Assembly: GCA_004194705.1 (NCBI GenBank) | Contig: SADC01001291.1 | Coordinates: forward strand, 372,001 to 436,000 | DNA from: Ditylenchus dipsaci | Taxonomy: Eukaryota > Nematoda > Chromadorea > Rhabditida > Anguinidae | Direction of reading: 5' to 3' | DNA: 64,000 nucleotides | In this document: one piece after another, positions 54,045-64,000 of the stretch | Layout of the letters: the number at the start of each line of letters is the position of its first letter | Numbering within the stretch: the stretch's first letter is position 1 | Notes under the pieces: model-generated | The model's database searches: none | What the model was told of the DNA's origin: nothing | Seen by the model: only the letters and a program-made list of their open reading frames with translations | Position numbers and translations under genes: made by a program

Positions 54045-56916
54045 CTAACTCTCACACCCTCCCTTATTGAAGCGCCTGCCTACGAATAGCGTACTGCTTC
54101 TTCGTAGGGTCAAAAATAAACCTTTCAGGAGGTTGGCGAATTCTATTAGAAGTTCTAAGTGGGTTCTGTGGGCTAATGGAGAAAAAGTAACTACCGGAGA
54201 ATTGTTTCTTTGACGACCTTCTTTGACTTCTGGAGGAGCATTCTTCATTTGAGCACAACCACCACTATTGCTGAACATTGGATCATTGAGAGAGAAGCGA
54301 GGACGGAGCTGGTTTCCATGACGAAGATGAGGCACACCAGCATCTGAGAGCACTTTGTAGAGAGTATTGCCAACTTTCTCTTTGATTTCGCCCTTTTCCC
54401 AAGATGACTTCAGGCCTTGGTACTTTCGGAAGTAGATTTTATCTGAATTAAAGAAAACCCGAGGGCGGGCGTTATGATGCCTATTAAAATTTTGCTCCAT
54501 AGATAAGTTGTACTTATCAGACTCAATGGGATGATACGCCTCGGTAGGTTTTACTAGAGAAATTTCTGTTCGAAGAGTTCTGCCAAGAATAATTCAGCAG
54601 GTGTTTTACCCTGAATCGTTCTATTTGGAGTCGAACGGTACGTTCGTAGATACTCCACAATAGCTAAACTAACAGAACTTGAAGATCGAATTTTTGAAAT
54701 AGTCCGCTTAAAAGTATCAACGAACCTCTCGGCTTGTCCGTTACTTTGTGGATGATAAGGCGGAGAATGAATAACTTGAATTCCCTTGTTTTGCAAAAAG
54801 ATTTAAATTCATATGAAGTGAATTGGAACCGTTATCCGATACCAAGACTTTGGGATAACCATATCTTGCAAATAAAGAATCTAATACCCGAATAAGGCAA
54901 TTAGAAGTGATATTTTGCATGCGAAAAACTTCAGGCCATTTGGAGAAAGAATCAACTATGCACAAAAAGTGCTCTCCCAGAAAAGGTCCAGCGAAATCAA
55001 CATGGATTCTATCCCAGGATTTCCTGACTTTGGCCACGGATGAAGAATTCTTTTTAGTTGGATTTTTCGCAAAGTTTGAGCAGTTGACACAACCTTTTAC
55101 TGTGTTTCAATGTCAGAATCTAGACCTGGCCAGTAAACATAATTTCTAGCGAGCGCTTTTATGCGCGTAATGCCAGGATGGCCCAGATGTAGAGTTTTAA
55201 GAATTCTGGATCTCAGAGAAGTAGGAATGATGACTTTATCATCGAAGAGTAAGCAACCTTTGATTGCGTAGAGAGAGTTCCGTTTTGCATAAAATGAGGC
55301 AATGGGACCCGGCTGAGTATGTTTAGGCCAACCACTTTGAATGAATTTTAGAACTTCTGAGAGTAACAAATCAGAAGATGTGGCTTCAGCTATCTCTTGA
55401 CTAGTGACGGGAATAGATTCTAATTGATGGATCAAAAATTGTTCAGTACTGCCTTCCACTAATTCCAATTGTGAAATGACAAATTCCTCATCGTCACGTG
55501 GGTACTCAGCTACAAGTCTAGAAAGGACATCTACTTGTCCGAAATCAGCTGTATGAATGTATTGAATTTCAAAATTATAAGCACTCAAAATCAATGCCCA
55601 TCTTTGGAGTCTACTCGCAGCGTAAATAGGTACACCTTTTTTAGAACCGAAAATAGCGAGTAGGGGCTTATGATCTGTCTGTAACAGGATTTATGTCCAA
55701 AGAGATACGATGGAACTTTTTAACAGCGTAAATGAGTGCTAAACCTTCCTTTTCAATTTGACTATAGTTAACTTGGGAAGCGTTGAGAGTCCTAGATGCA
55801 TGCTCTACAACCTTAATCGATCCGTCCGGAAATTTATGAGAAATCGTTGCCCCAACCATCTTTAGAAACATCAGCCGATACAATGATAGGTTTAAGAGGG
55901 TCGAAATGAGCTAGAAGTAAATCAGAGGTGATGATATCTTTTGCCTTATCAAATGAACTTTGACATTCTTTCGACCAAGCAAAAGGCACATCCTTCTGTA
56001 GTAGTTTATCTAAAGGAGCTCGAAGAGACTTCATGTCTTTTATGTACTTCCCGTAAAAATTAACGGCTCCAAGAAAAGCCCTCACCTGTGAAACATTTTG
56101 AGGTATCGGCATGTTCCTAATGGCTGCAAACTTGTTTGGGTTTGGTTTAATTCCAGTCGAATCAACTATTTGTCCCAAGTAACTGATTTGTTCAAGAAAG
56201 AATTTACACTTTTCAAGTTTCAGAACAAAACCAAAGGATTCGACTTTTTGAAGAACTGCATTGAGATATTTCGCATGTTGCTCTCTTGTAGGACTGGCAA
56301 CAATAATATCGTCTAAGTAAGCGAAAGCAAATTTGAGATCAACTAACATTTGATCCATGACCTTTGAAAAATTGAAGGAGCAGATTTTATACCAAAGGGT
56401 AAACGCTCGTATTGAAAAAGTCCTCGATGCGTATTAATGGTACACAACTTCTTGGAGTATGTGTCCAGCTCGATTTGGATGTAAGCATCGGAAAGGTCTA
56501 AGCAAGAAAGAACTTAGAATTATTGAGTTTTGAGAAATTTCACTGGGCAGAGGTAAAGGGTGCTTATTTAATTCGAGAACATTGTTAAGCCCTGTAGAAA
56601 AGTCTGCGCAAACTCGAACTTGACCATTCTTCTTTTTGACCACTACAATCGGAGCTGCCCACTCACTAAAATCAATGGGATGAATGACCTTTAACTGTAG
56701 TAAACGGTCTAGCTCTCGATTAATGTCACCTTTCAACTCCTAGAGGGACTGGTCTTTTAGGCATAAACACAGGCTTAGCCTCAGATTTTACATACAAACG
56801 CGCTCTGACTTTAGTACAATGGCCTAGAACATTCTCGTTGAAAAAGCTTTGGAAATTTTTGAACTAGGTTTGTCTTATCAAAGTCTCCACTAGAACCTGG
56901 GTCCAAAATCTTGCTG
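54045..56916 (-). pseudogene. Gypsy pol remnant: RT, RNase H, integrase
   Basis: Reading on the minus strand. RT start at 56736 (AAPIVVVKKKNGQVRVCADF) and palm at 56358 with AYLDDII, then NRELDRLL and YLGQIVDS. RNase H begins near 55883 (DGSIKVVEHASRTLNASQVN). An HHCC-like zinc region with LRSRILKTLHLGHPGITRIK follows near 55200, then the integrase core (WDRIHVDFAGPF, VSDNGSN, HPQSNGQAERF) at 55037-54554. The C-terminus follows at 54500-54045. The stretch is split over at least five frame blocks, so it is non-functional as sequenced. Confidence 0.92.
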
Positions 56917-56943
56917 CAAAGATCACATCGCCACAACAACTTG

Positions 56944-57480
56944 GGTGGAATCCAACCGTTGCATTATAAAAAATATTTAAAATGAAAGGAGTTCTTGGTA
57001 AGACGAAAAAGATTAATTCGAAAAGCCTAACTATTGTATCGAATCGTCCATTTTCAAGAAGTTGTATTGAATTGTCCTTTTTGAAATCCTTTTCATAGCA
57101 GTTGTATCGAATCGTCCCCTGTATCGAATCGGTCATTGTATCGAATGTCCGTGTCCAGGTAACATAGCTTTCACAGTGGAGGGTCCCTGACTATGATTCA
57201 GTGGGATTCGATGAATTTTTTGGCGTATTCTTGTGGAGCGTTCTCAAGCAAATCTGACTATTCTGTTACGACAATTGACGAGGAGCCCGAAGAAAAGATA
57301 TACTATATTGAGAGTTCGGACACGGGCAATAGTGTCCGGCGCCGAATGAACCAGGGGCCAACGTCGCGGACACGGAGGGCGGTTGTCTGTTGTAGATATT
57401 ATGGAAAAAGGACTGTCCTATCCAAAATGAAGTGATGAACGCGGAGACACTGATGGAGAAAGCCAGTTGTATCGCTGCAA
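56944..57480. other. Flank of the Gypsy element, one open frame
   Basis: GTATCGAAT words recur at 57030-57150. An acidic open frame at 57193-57435 (+) shows no recognisable domain and is probably fortuitous or part of an unknown gene. Confidence 0.3.
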
Positions 57481-57539
57481 CCTCTCTAGCAGGGCATCCG
57501 TTCCCTCTTACCAGGAGACCTCAAGTAGCGTCTTTTTTC

Positions 57540-58100
57540 GAAAAGTTCGTTGAGAGATTTTTTTGCAGATTCTTGTAGAGCAGCCCGAAGTGAAATAACA
57601 AAGTGCTGCCAATATCTCCATGTCATATGAAAATTATGGACACCGGCCCGCCGAGTTACCGAAAAACCATGATACGGAATCATGGTTTTTAGCCTATTTT
57701 TGAGAAACCGTTGTTGATATATTTTCGAGTATTCAAATTTTTGGGCTGGTTTCATGCTATTTGTGGTAGCGCAAATTAGAGCCCAGCATCTAAGCTACAC
57801 AATGGTATAAAGAACGCGTGTAACTATAAAAAACTAAAATGTTTTTTTTGTCGAGAACGTCAACATGGATTATACCGATTTTGGAATCCAGGTGTCCTTT
57901 CAATCTTCTTGATAAGACTTTTCTAAATATTTTTATATAATTACACACTTTCTTAATACCATTCTGTAGCCTAGATGCTAGGCTTTAATTAGAGTTAAAA
58001 CACCATCTTATCAGAGCTGAAATTCAAAAAATGTTCGAGTTCCTGAGAAAAAGCAGCTTCAACATCAGGGGTGGTTTTAGTTTCAAATATGTTGCCGGTA
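57540..58100. mobile_element. Foldback with paired GTAGCCTAGATGC motif
   Basis: ATCTAAGCTACACAATGGTA at 57786-57808 and inverse TACCATTCTGTAGCCTAGAT at 57957-57978, with longer weak arms (TTTTGAGAAACC / GAAAAAGC) outside. Confidence 0.5.
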
Positions 58101-58369
58101 TTTTTTAATAGTTTCGTATTTTATGCGTATTTGGTTTAAAAGCCCAAGCCCGAAAATTTCTGCGTGGTTTACACAAAAGAACAGAAATAGAGAACTTAGG
58201 ATTAAAAATGAAAAAATAACATAATCTCTATCCAAGCAAGCCATTTCCCTGAAATTTTTGGAGTGATTAACAACGGCGGTACTGCACCTTCACAATAATG
58301 CCTCTTCACAAAACGCTATTTACAAAAAAAAATAAGTTTAAAAACTTGGATTTATAAATGAAAAGTTTG

Positions 58370-58530
58370 CGAACGGCCAGTGTTTTGAAAGAACGAGTTT
58401 TTGAACAGGCAGCTTGCGGAATGGCAGTTTGTGAGGAGGCAGATTTGTAAAATGGCAAGTTTTTGACAATTTATGAAATGGCAGTTTGCGAAATGGCATA
58501 TTTGTGAAAGGTTAAAATTGGAAACATCCG
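58370..58530. repeat. GCAGTTTGCGAAATGGCA array
   Basis: Six to seven copies of a word like GGCAGTTTGCGAAATG in one orientation. A lone GTAGCCCTGAATCTC motif copy follows at 58630-58678. The partner array was not found. Confidence 0.6.
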
Positions 58531-58941
58531 TCAAAAGTGTGTGAATCGCCCGTCAAAATATGTAAATCTCCCGTAAAATTTTAAAAACTTCTTGTTCTCG
58601 GTGATTACTTTTTATTTTTATTTTTGTGCACCAGCATGTAGCCCTGAATCTCTGGTTTCTAAATGAGCTGTCAACTGGACGACTACCGATTAGCGACTTT
58701 TTGAATTTTTTTCGCAAATTTGATCAAAAAATCGTCCATTTTAAAAATCAAAAGTTTAAAGAAAATCACCCCTAATACTAAAATCTCTTTCTGAATCCGA
58801 ATCCGTTGAAATCAGATCAAAGTAATATTTATGGGGCAAAGCTTTTCCTGGATGCAAAAAGACTTCTTTTTGCTCCCAAAGAACTTTAAGGTATGTGGGT
58901 GTGCGCATCTCAACTCCAAGCCCCCTGCGCCCCCGAAGGGG

Positions 58942-59232
58942 TGCCACAAAACGCCTGTCAAGCAAATTTGATGCAGTCATCGATAAATCTAGCCCAGCCT
59001 CGTTGTTAGTGGAAGATGCTTGCAAACTCGAGGCACCGACAAAAAGAATGAAGATTGATGCAGACGCTGAGGTGAAGAACAAGATCAAGAGCCGAAACAA
59101 ACCAAAGGTCAAAAATGAGGTGCCAGCTGAGTCCCAAATGGAAAAAGCGACAGTTCTCCGGCCAGAAGCAAGGTTGCTTTACGCAGATCGTTAAGTACAA
59201 GACCCGTTGGCAGCAAACACGCCGAAGATGTG
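58942..59232 (+). pseudogene. Captured fragment of the 46 kb HMG-like gene
   Basis: Almost identical to 46455-46745, that is exon 1 from the second base of the start codon. It is preceded by a GCGCATCTC unit (58895-58941) and flanked by direct repeats: GCAAAAAGACTTCTTTTTGC within 58843-58887 and 59234-59279. It lacks the start codon, later exons and 3' end, so it is a pseudogene. At three sites it differs from the parent by one base in a homopolymer. Confidence 0.85.
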
Positions 59233-59234
59233 GT

Positions 59235-59412
59235 TTTTCCTTGCTGCAAAAAGACTTCTTTTTGCTCCCAAAGAACTTTTTTTTGCTGCTAATTTTTTGC
59301 TACAAAAAGACTTTTTTTGCGCCAAAGTTCTTTTTTTGCTGCAAAAGAACTTTTTTTTGCTCCCAAAAGACTTTTTTTTTGCTGCTAATTTTGTCTGCTG
59401 CAAAAAGACGGC
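59235..59412. repeat. TTTTTGCTGCAAAAAGAC array
   Basis: About eight copies of TTTTTTTGCTGCAAAAAGA-type words with CCCAAAAGAAC spacers. One more copy lies upstream of the captured gene fragment. Confidence 0.7.
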
Positions 59413-60185
59413 TGTATTTTTTTCGGCATTATTTTTTTTCGAAAAGCGCCAGTTTCAAAAATGTCCGTTTTCGTCATTTCCCGTTTTCGTCATTAGCCGC
59501 TTTGAGTGATATAAGTTCGTCTTTTACCGTTTTGGAAAAATATTTTGGAGTTTTTCAGTTTACGATAATATTTTTCTTGGAATTTTTCTGCTCTCGAAAA
59601 AAATAGATTGGAAATTTTTCTTTTTCGAAAAAATTTGTTTGAAAATTTGCTAATATCGGGGACTTCTGTCTGCAGTCTCTTTCTAGAATATCTTTTTTAG
59701 ATGTCACGCTGAAAATCAAAACAAAGCATCTTTTCTGATTAAAATCCTGTGATGAACCAGATTTAATATGACCAAAATTTCGATTTTACTTAACCAAACC
59801 CTGAACCGTGGTTTGGTACCCTATGGTCAGGTGGATATCTGCATGGCTGGCCTGAAAAAATGAAAATTTTTAAAATTCAAAAACAAACCATCCTCTCATA
59901 CTCCAAATTGCGTGGCGAATCCTGTTTGACAGGACCAAAACTTCATTTTCACCCACCCAAATCCCAAAACCTGGGGTAGGTACCACCTGGCCAGTGGATA
60001 TCCACCTGGCTGGCCTGAAAAATAAAAATTTGGTCAATATCAAAAACAAACCACTTAATATGACGTTAAATCGTGTAGGGAATCGGGTAATTAGGACCGA
60101 AATTGATATTTCCGCCACCTGAATCAGAAAACCCTGGGTGGGTACCCTGGGGTAGGTAGATATCCACTTGGCTGGTCTGATAAAT

Positions 60186-60640
60186 TGCACCGAATTGATC
60201 CACAACGAATTGATCTACACCAAATTGATCTCCATCGAATTGGTCCACACACGAATTGGTCTACTCTTTCCAAATTCCTCCATTTTGAGAAATTTTGCGG
60301 GAATTCAAATTTTAGTCTGAACCAACTAAACCAAGTGGTCGTCCACTTGGATCAAAAATTTTTTTACGTTTTTTATGTTCCGAAACATGATTTCTGGATG
60401 ATGGTTTGATAGAGGTAAAATGCCGTTTCTCAGTTATTTTTTGAGTTTTGGGCAATAATTGATTTTGGGAAAATCAATTATTTCCCAAAACTCAAAAAAT
60501 ACTAGATAAAACGGCATTTTACCACTGTCAAACCATCTTCAGCATGCCTGAATTAGTCCAGGAAACAGGTTTGAAACATGAAAAACGTAAAAAAATTTTT
60601 ATCCAGTGGACGAACACTTGGTTTAGTTGGTTCAGACTAA
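60186..60640. repeat. GAATTGATCCACA array and core 2, copy 3
   Basis: Array of CGAATTGATCTACACC words (60186-60275), the complement of the 18242-18330 array, then core 2 at 60320-60640. Confidence 0.65.
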
Positions 60641-60729
60641 AATTTGAATTCCCGCAAAATTTAGGTATAATCTTTAATAAACCACTATTTCCAACTTTAA
60701 ATGACATCAGAAATCGGATTTGTTAAGAC

Positions 60730-61879
60730 TAGGGTTGTCGAGGCCTCGAAATTTTCGAGCCTCGACTCTAAACTCGTAAAAAATTGACGCACACAAATGA
60801 AATTTATCAACAAAAATTTAATTTAACAATCAAACAACCTATTCAAACAACAAATTGACGATTTTTTCTTCTTCTTTTGTTCCGGCTGCTCTCTTCAGAA
60901 TTTCATCCGCCAAATTTGCTTTAATAATAAACAGGTTGGCCGCAGCTTGCTTTCCCAAACGAGACCTGAGAGAATTCGCAAAAAGTAGACTGGCTTTGCA
61001 AAAGCACCGCTCAGACGCCACACTGGATAAGGGAGATGGGAAGGGAGATTTGTTGCCCTTTGACGAACGGTCAGAGACTTTCGACACACTTGCTTGCTTT
61101 CCAGGAACTTCTGCAGTAACATCATGGCGAGACGGAAGCTGTAACCCAATTCAACTATGAATGAGCAATTGAAGATGAAGTACCTTTGCCAATCCGTAGT
61201 TCTTCCTGATCAAGCATCGCAGAAAGGGTGACTCAGAGACAGAAAAAGGCAAGTTGGAGTCCACAATAAAGTCAGTTAAGTCGCTCGTCAATTGCTCGTT
61301 TTGCTGCTTCGAGTAGTTTGGGTGAAAGATGGTGGCGATTGATTCCAGCTTGGCTTTCTTCGGTTAGCTCGGATTGGATTCCTTGCTCTTTATTGCTTCT
61401 TTGTGCTTGGCTATGTTTAGATGTTTGACAAATGAGAAGTTGCTGCGCTTTTTCCCAATTTTAACTCTTCTTCACAAACGCAAATAGCTTTGTCACCAAC
61501 CATCTTGAAAATTTTCCACACTTCACTGGGCATTATTTTCTAAACAAAACAAATTGCAGAAAAAGAAATGGTTTTACAGCAAAACAAAATATCACAGACA
61601 GTATTTAAAATGACTCTAACAAAAAATATTTTTTTAGATTTTAAACTAAAGAAAACTTCTCGAAATTGTTCGAGGTCTCGATTTGAACCGAAACTCGAAA
61701 TTTGAAATTTCGAGGCCTCGACTCAAACCGAAACTCGAAATTTTCGAGGCCTCGACTCGAACCGAAACTCGAAACTCGAAATTTTCGAGGCCTCGACTCG
61801 AACCGAAACTCGAAACTCGAAAAATTTTCGAGTTTTCGAGTCCAAAACTCGAAATCGAGGCCTCGACTCGACAACCCTA
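60730..61879. mobile_element. hAT element with CGAGGCCTCGA words
   Basis: Duplication GTTAAGAC at 60722-60729 and 61880-61887. Ends TAGGGTTGTCGAGGCCTCG and inverse. CTCGAAATTTTCGAGGCCTC words lie at both ends, with an expanded array at 61680-61870. Inside is the transposase fragment at 60839. Confidence 0.92.
60839..61540 (-). pseudogene. hAT transposase C-terminal remnant
   Basis: Reads SVASERCFCKASLLFANSLR and LGKQAAANLFIIKANLADEI at 60839-61087, the hAT dimerisation domain with its SxxSERxFS signature. Upstream minus-strand frames up to about 61540 are broken. It lacks the catalytic part. It is the only element with clear 8-bp TSD, matching ends and transposase sequence together. Confidence 0.85.
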
Positions 61880-62105
61880 GTTAAGACCGAAATTTCGATT
61901 TCACCTACCTAAATGCAGAAACCCGGATAGGTAGCCTAGAATCAGGTGGATATCCACCTGGATGTCCCAAAAAATCTTCAAAAAATTTAAAACAAATCTA
62001 GCTATCATACTTAAAACTTCATACAAAACACAATTTGATAGAACCAAAAAAATCACACCAACTCCAACCCAACTACTCAGGTGTCTACTTGTAGGTAAAT
62101 AGATA

Positions 62106-62240
62106 TCAATCTATGCCGGTAGGGTGGGTAGATAGGCTACCCACCCTACCGTATGTATGTATGGTAGGTGGGTATATCAGTATAGTGGGTATAAGCACCA
62201 GTAGGGCGGTTATGTAGACCTGGAGAGAGGATCGGTGAAA
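62106..62240. repeat. TAGGGTGGGTAG tandem array
   Basis: GGTAGGGTGGGTAGATAG and complement, repeated between 62120 and 62220. Similar to the array at 36396-36600. Confidence 0.5.
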
Positions 62241-62637
62241 AAATTGGAGTCTTCGATGATTTCGATGTACATATACATGAGCAAAGAACAAGCACAAAAC
62301 TGACCTATAACGAAGCTTCCAAAAAAGAGTGTGCAAACTCAGATGCCTCCGAAAACCAAATTCTCCCAAACTCATTTCTCCAAAAAACTCAAGTTTCCAA
62401 ACTCATTTCTTCAAAAAACTCAATTTCCCAAACTCATCTTGTCGAAAACGAAATATTTTGAAAAAAGCTCCTGAAAACGACAATGCCGAAAACGGCTAAT
62501 GACGAAAACGGGAAATGACGAAGACGGACATTTTTGAAACTGGCGCTTTTTGAAACGGGAAATGCCGAAAATCAATACAGCCAATCACCTCCAATTATTT
62601 TTTCTCACCGCGAAAAAAAATTCCAAAACTTCTACAG

Positions 62638-62862
62638 GGCGGCTGGACTTTCCTGCAATTGAAGGAATACAAGGCAGCATTTCATGTTATCGTTCCGTCT
62701 CTAGTGTGGCCAAACCATTTTTCGTGCTCTTGCAATGTGGGTGGAAAAAAAGCGCATTGCAAACACTCTGTGATGGTGATGAAAAACAAGGCCAAAGGAC
62801 TTATCCGCGCCATGCTATTGCTGAGCTGCTGGGAAAAAAGAGGACGTCCAAGTCAAGGATAG
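62638..62862 (+). CDS. Terminal exon with SWIM zinc finger
   Basis: Starts after a TTCTACAG acceptor and runs 75 codons to TAG. It contains CSCNVGGKKAHCKH, a CxC-x8-CxH SWIM zinc finger, after FHVIVPSLVW, and ends with KRGRP. SWIM fingers bind DNA or protein and occur in MULE-related transposases and in animal ZSWIM proteins. No upstream exon is recognisable to the left; it may lie among the repeats. AATAAA lies at about 62913. Confidence 0.6.
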   Translation, partial: GGWTFLQLKEYKAAFHVIVPSLVWPNHFSCSCNVGGKKAHCKHSVMVMKNKAKGLIRAMLLLSCWEKRGRPSQG

Positions 62863-62929
62863 AGTGAATTAATATTTCGCCGTTGCACATTGTTATTTGT
62901 GGAAGTGTGTTAAAATAAATTTTGTTGCA

Positions 62930-63225
62930 ATCAAGATTTGTGTTGACAAATTAATGCGTATGGATTTTAGTACTATTAGATAGTACTACGTACATAGTAC
63001 TAGTACTACGGATTCGGATTCAGGATGAGATTTTCATATTAGGGATGAAGGGATAAAATGGATGATTTTTCGACGCTACTCATTTTTACCCCTCCCAAAA
63101 AAAACTACTCTGTTTTACCCCTCCCAATAATCTTTTAGGGGTACCTAAAAGCAATTTTTTCTAAGAAAAAAGCTGGAATTAGTAATGGGTTGGCCCTAAG
63201 CCAAAGCTTAAGGACCAGTGTTGTT
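62930..63225. other. Intergenic
   Basis: Short inverted AGTACTA words at 62970-63010 and CTTTTTACCCCTCCCA words at 63085-63130. Otherwise nothing is recognised. Confidence 0.35.
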
Positions 63226-64000
63226 CCGCCGCCGGCGCTAGCGCCGGCGCCGGCGCTGCCCCGGGAAAAAACAGCGCCGGGCCGGCGCTCGGCGCCGGCG
63301 CTGGGCCAATGAAAAATTTTGGTTGGCGCTGGCGCCGGCGCTAAAAATTTTCGTCCCGGCGCTGGCCCCGGCGCTGTTTTTGAACGATTATGGCGCCGGC
63401 GCTGTTTCTAAAATTTAACAGCCTAAAATTGAGAAAGACAATTATTCTTAATTTTAAACTAAATTATCAGAACTTTTGTGCTGCAATTTCTTTCATTTCT
63501 TTAAATATTTATTTATTTTCTTTAATTTTTAGTTTATTTTTGTAACATAACCAGGGTATACTATGATATTTTAAAAAAGTAATTCACACAACTTTTATTT
63601 TCACAAGACTAATATCGATTACCCATTTCTGGCTCACCCCGTTTTGCGCCAAAACTTTTTAAAATTAAACTGTTTTGGATTAATCCTGTTAGCGCCCAAA
63701 ATACTTTTCGCCATAACCTGTCAGGCACCATTATTTTTATTTATTTGATTGGTTTGGTTACACCCTGTATTTCAAAATTCACTCATCATGAGGAACTAAT
63801 ACAGGAAATATATCGATATAGATAGCAAATAATTATTATCGCTTTCACTGTAAGAAAAAGAAACATACTGTTGAAAAAATAGGAATTTTTCATGAAATTT
63901 AGAGCAAAAGCAAAATTATCAAGCCGGCGCCGTCGTCGGCGCTGCCATGAACGCCGGCGCTGGCGCCGGCGCTGGGGCATTTTTTCAAAAGAGGTCGGCG
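63226..64000. mobile_element. GCGCCGGCGC word arrays (element leaving the window)
   Basis: Arrays at 63232-63415 and 63925-64000 consist of GGCGCCGGCGCTG words, a perfect palindrome, around an AT-rich middle (63416-63920). The same plan is seen in the hAT-like elements. The left end CAGTGTTGTTCCGCC is plausible; the right end lies outside. Confidence 0.6.

Larger units (their letters stand above)
53625..56938 (-). mobile_element. Ty3/Gypsy LTR retrotransposon, internally deleted
   Basis: 5-bp duplication ACTTG at 53620-53624 and 56939-56943 shows a complete insertion. The 3' LTR is 181 bp, but the 5' LTR keeps only its first 22 bp (56917-56938) before joining pol, so gag, protease and most of the LTR are gone. 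The pol type resembles K02A2.6-like Gypsy elements common in nematodes. Confidence 0.9.
59411..62585. mobile_element. Large foldback with CCGTTTTCGTCATT arms
   Basis: Arms GGCGCTTTTTGAAACGGGAA (62540-62570) and inverse at 59440-59510, each with repeated CGTTTTCGTCATT words. Between them lie core 3 copies, core 2 copy 3 and a hAT element. The right arm also matches 6770-6930 (GTGTGCAAACTCAGATGCC). This is a relative of the foldback at 5300-6930. Confidence 0.6.

Noticed and set aside
57193..57435. Possible small acidic gene
   Set aside because: No splice sites, no domain, and the neighbourhood is a transposon flank; not enough for a CDS call.
61641..61884. Repeated Arg/Phe-rich frames on both strands
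   Set aside because: They are translations of the CGAGGCCTCGA array at the end of a hAT element.
63226..63420. CpG island promoter
   Set aside because: The GC richness comes from a repeated GCGCCGGCGC palindrome, not from a promoter next to a gene.

Overview
The window is eukaryotic nuclear DNA from an animal. Genes are split by many short introns, mostly 45-60 bases, with AT-rich interiors and acceptors ending TTTCAG or TTTAG. Ribosomal protein L10a, cyclin H and an SLC22 carrier are recognisable, and the background is AT-rich. Short introns with TTTCAG acceptors and the K02A2.6-like Gypsy pol suit a nematode or another compact-intron invertebrate; that placement is an inference. The assembly carries single-base gaps in conserved exons (cyclin H, L10a, the 46 kb gene), so some reading-frame breaks may be sequence errors.

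Genes. 63-226(-) is the first exon of a CFDP1/BCNT-like gene running off the left edge. 1240-2477(-) is cyclin H in six exons. 3977-4794(-) is RPL10A in four exons, with a 26-base microexon and a GC-AG intron. 11959-26480(-) is a complete 14-exon SLC22-type transporter of 526 codons; its introns are filled with mobile elements. 33.8-39.7 kb(+) holds one or two unrecognised genes; the last four exons (38257-39694) are phase-consistent. 46454-48028(+) is a gene with an internally duplicated domain and an HMG-box-like C-terminus. 62638-62862(+) is a terminal exon with a SWIM zinc finger.

Everything else is almost wholly mobile-element mosaic. Several hAT-type elements have 8-bp target duplications and TAGRGYTG-like ends, and each is filled with its own short self-complementary word. 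Foldback elements have long inverted arms made of tandem short words; some carry 9-bp duplications. TA-flanked MITE families, tRNA-derived SINE pieces, a LINE 3' end, a decayed mariner and an internally deleted Gypsy element with intact TSD are also present. Elements are nested up to three deep (16272-18235), and one transposon family appears to have captured part of the 46 kb gene (58942-59232).

The most novel feature is the modular foldback architecture. The same palindromic cores recur with unrelated word arrays on their arms, and a shared motif (around GTAGCYCTG) sits in inverted pairs inside many otherwise different elements.
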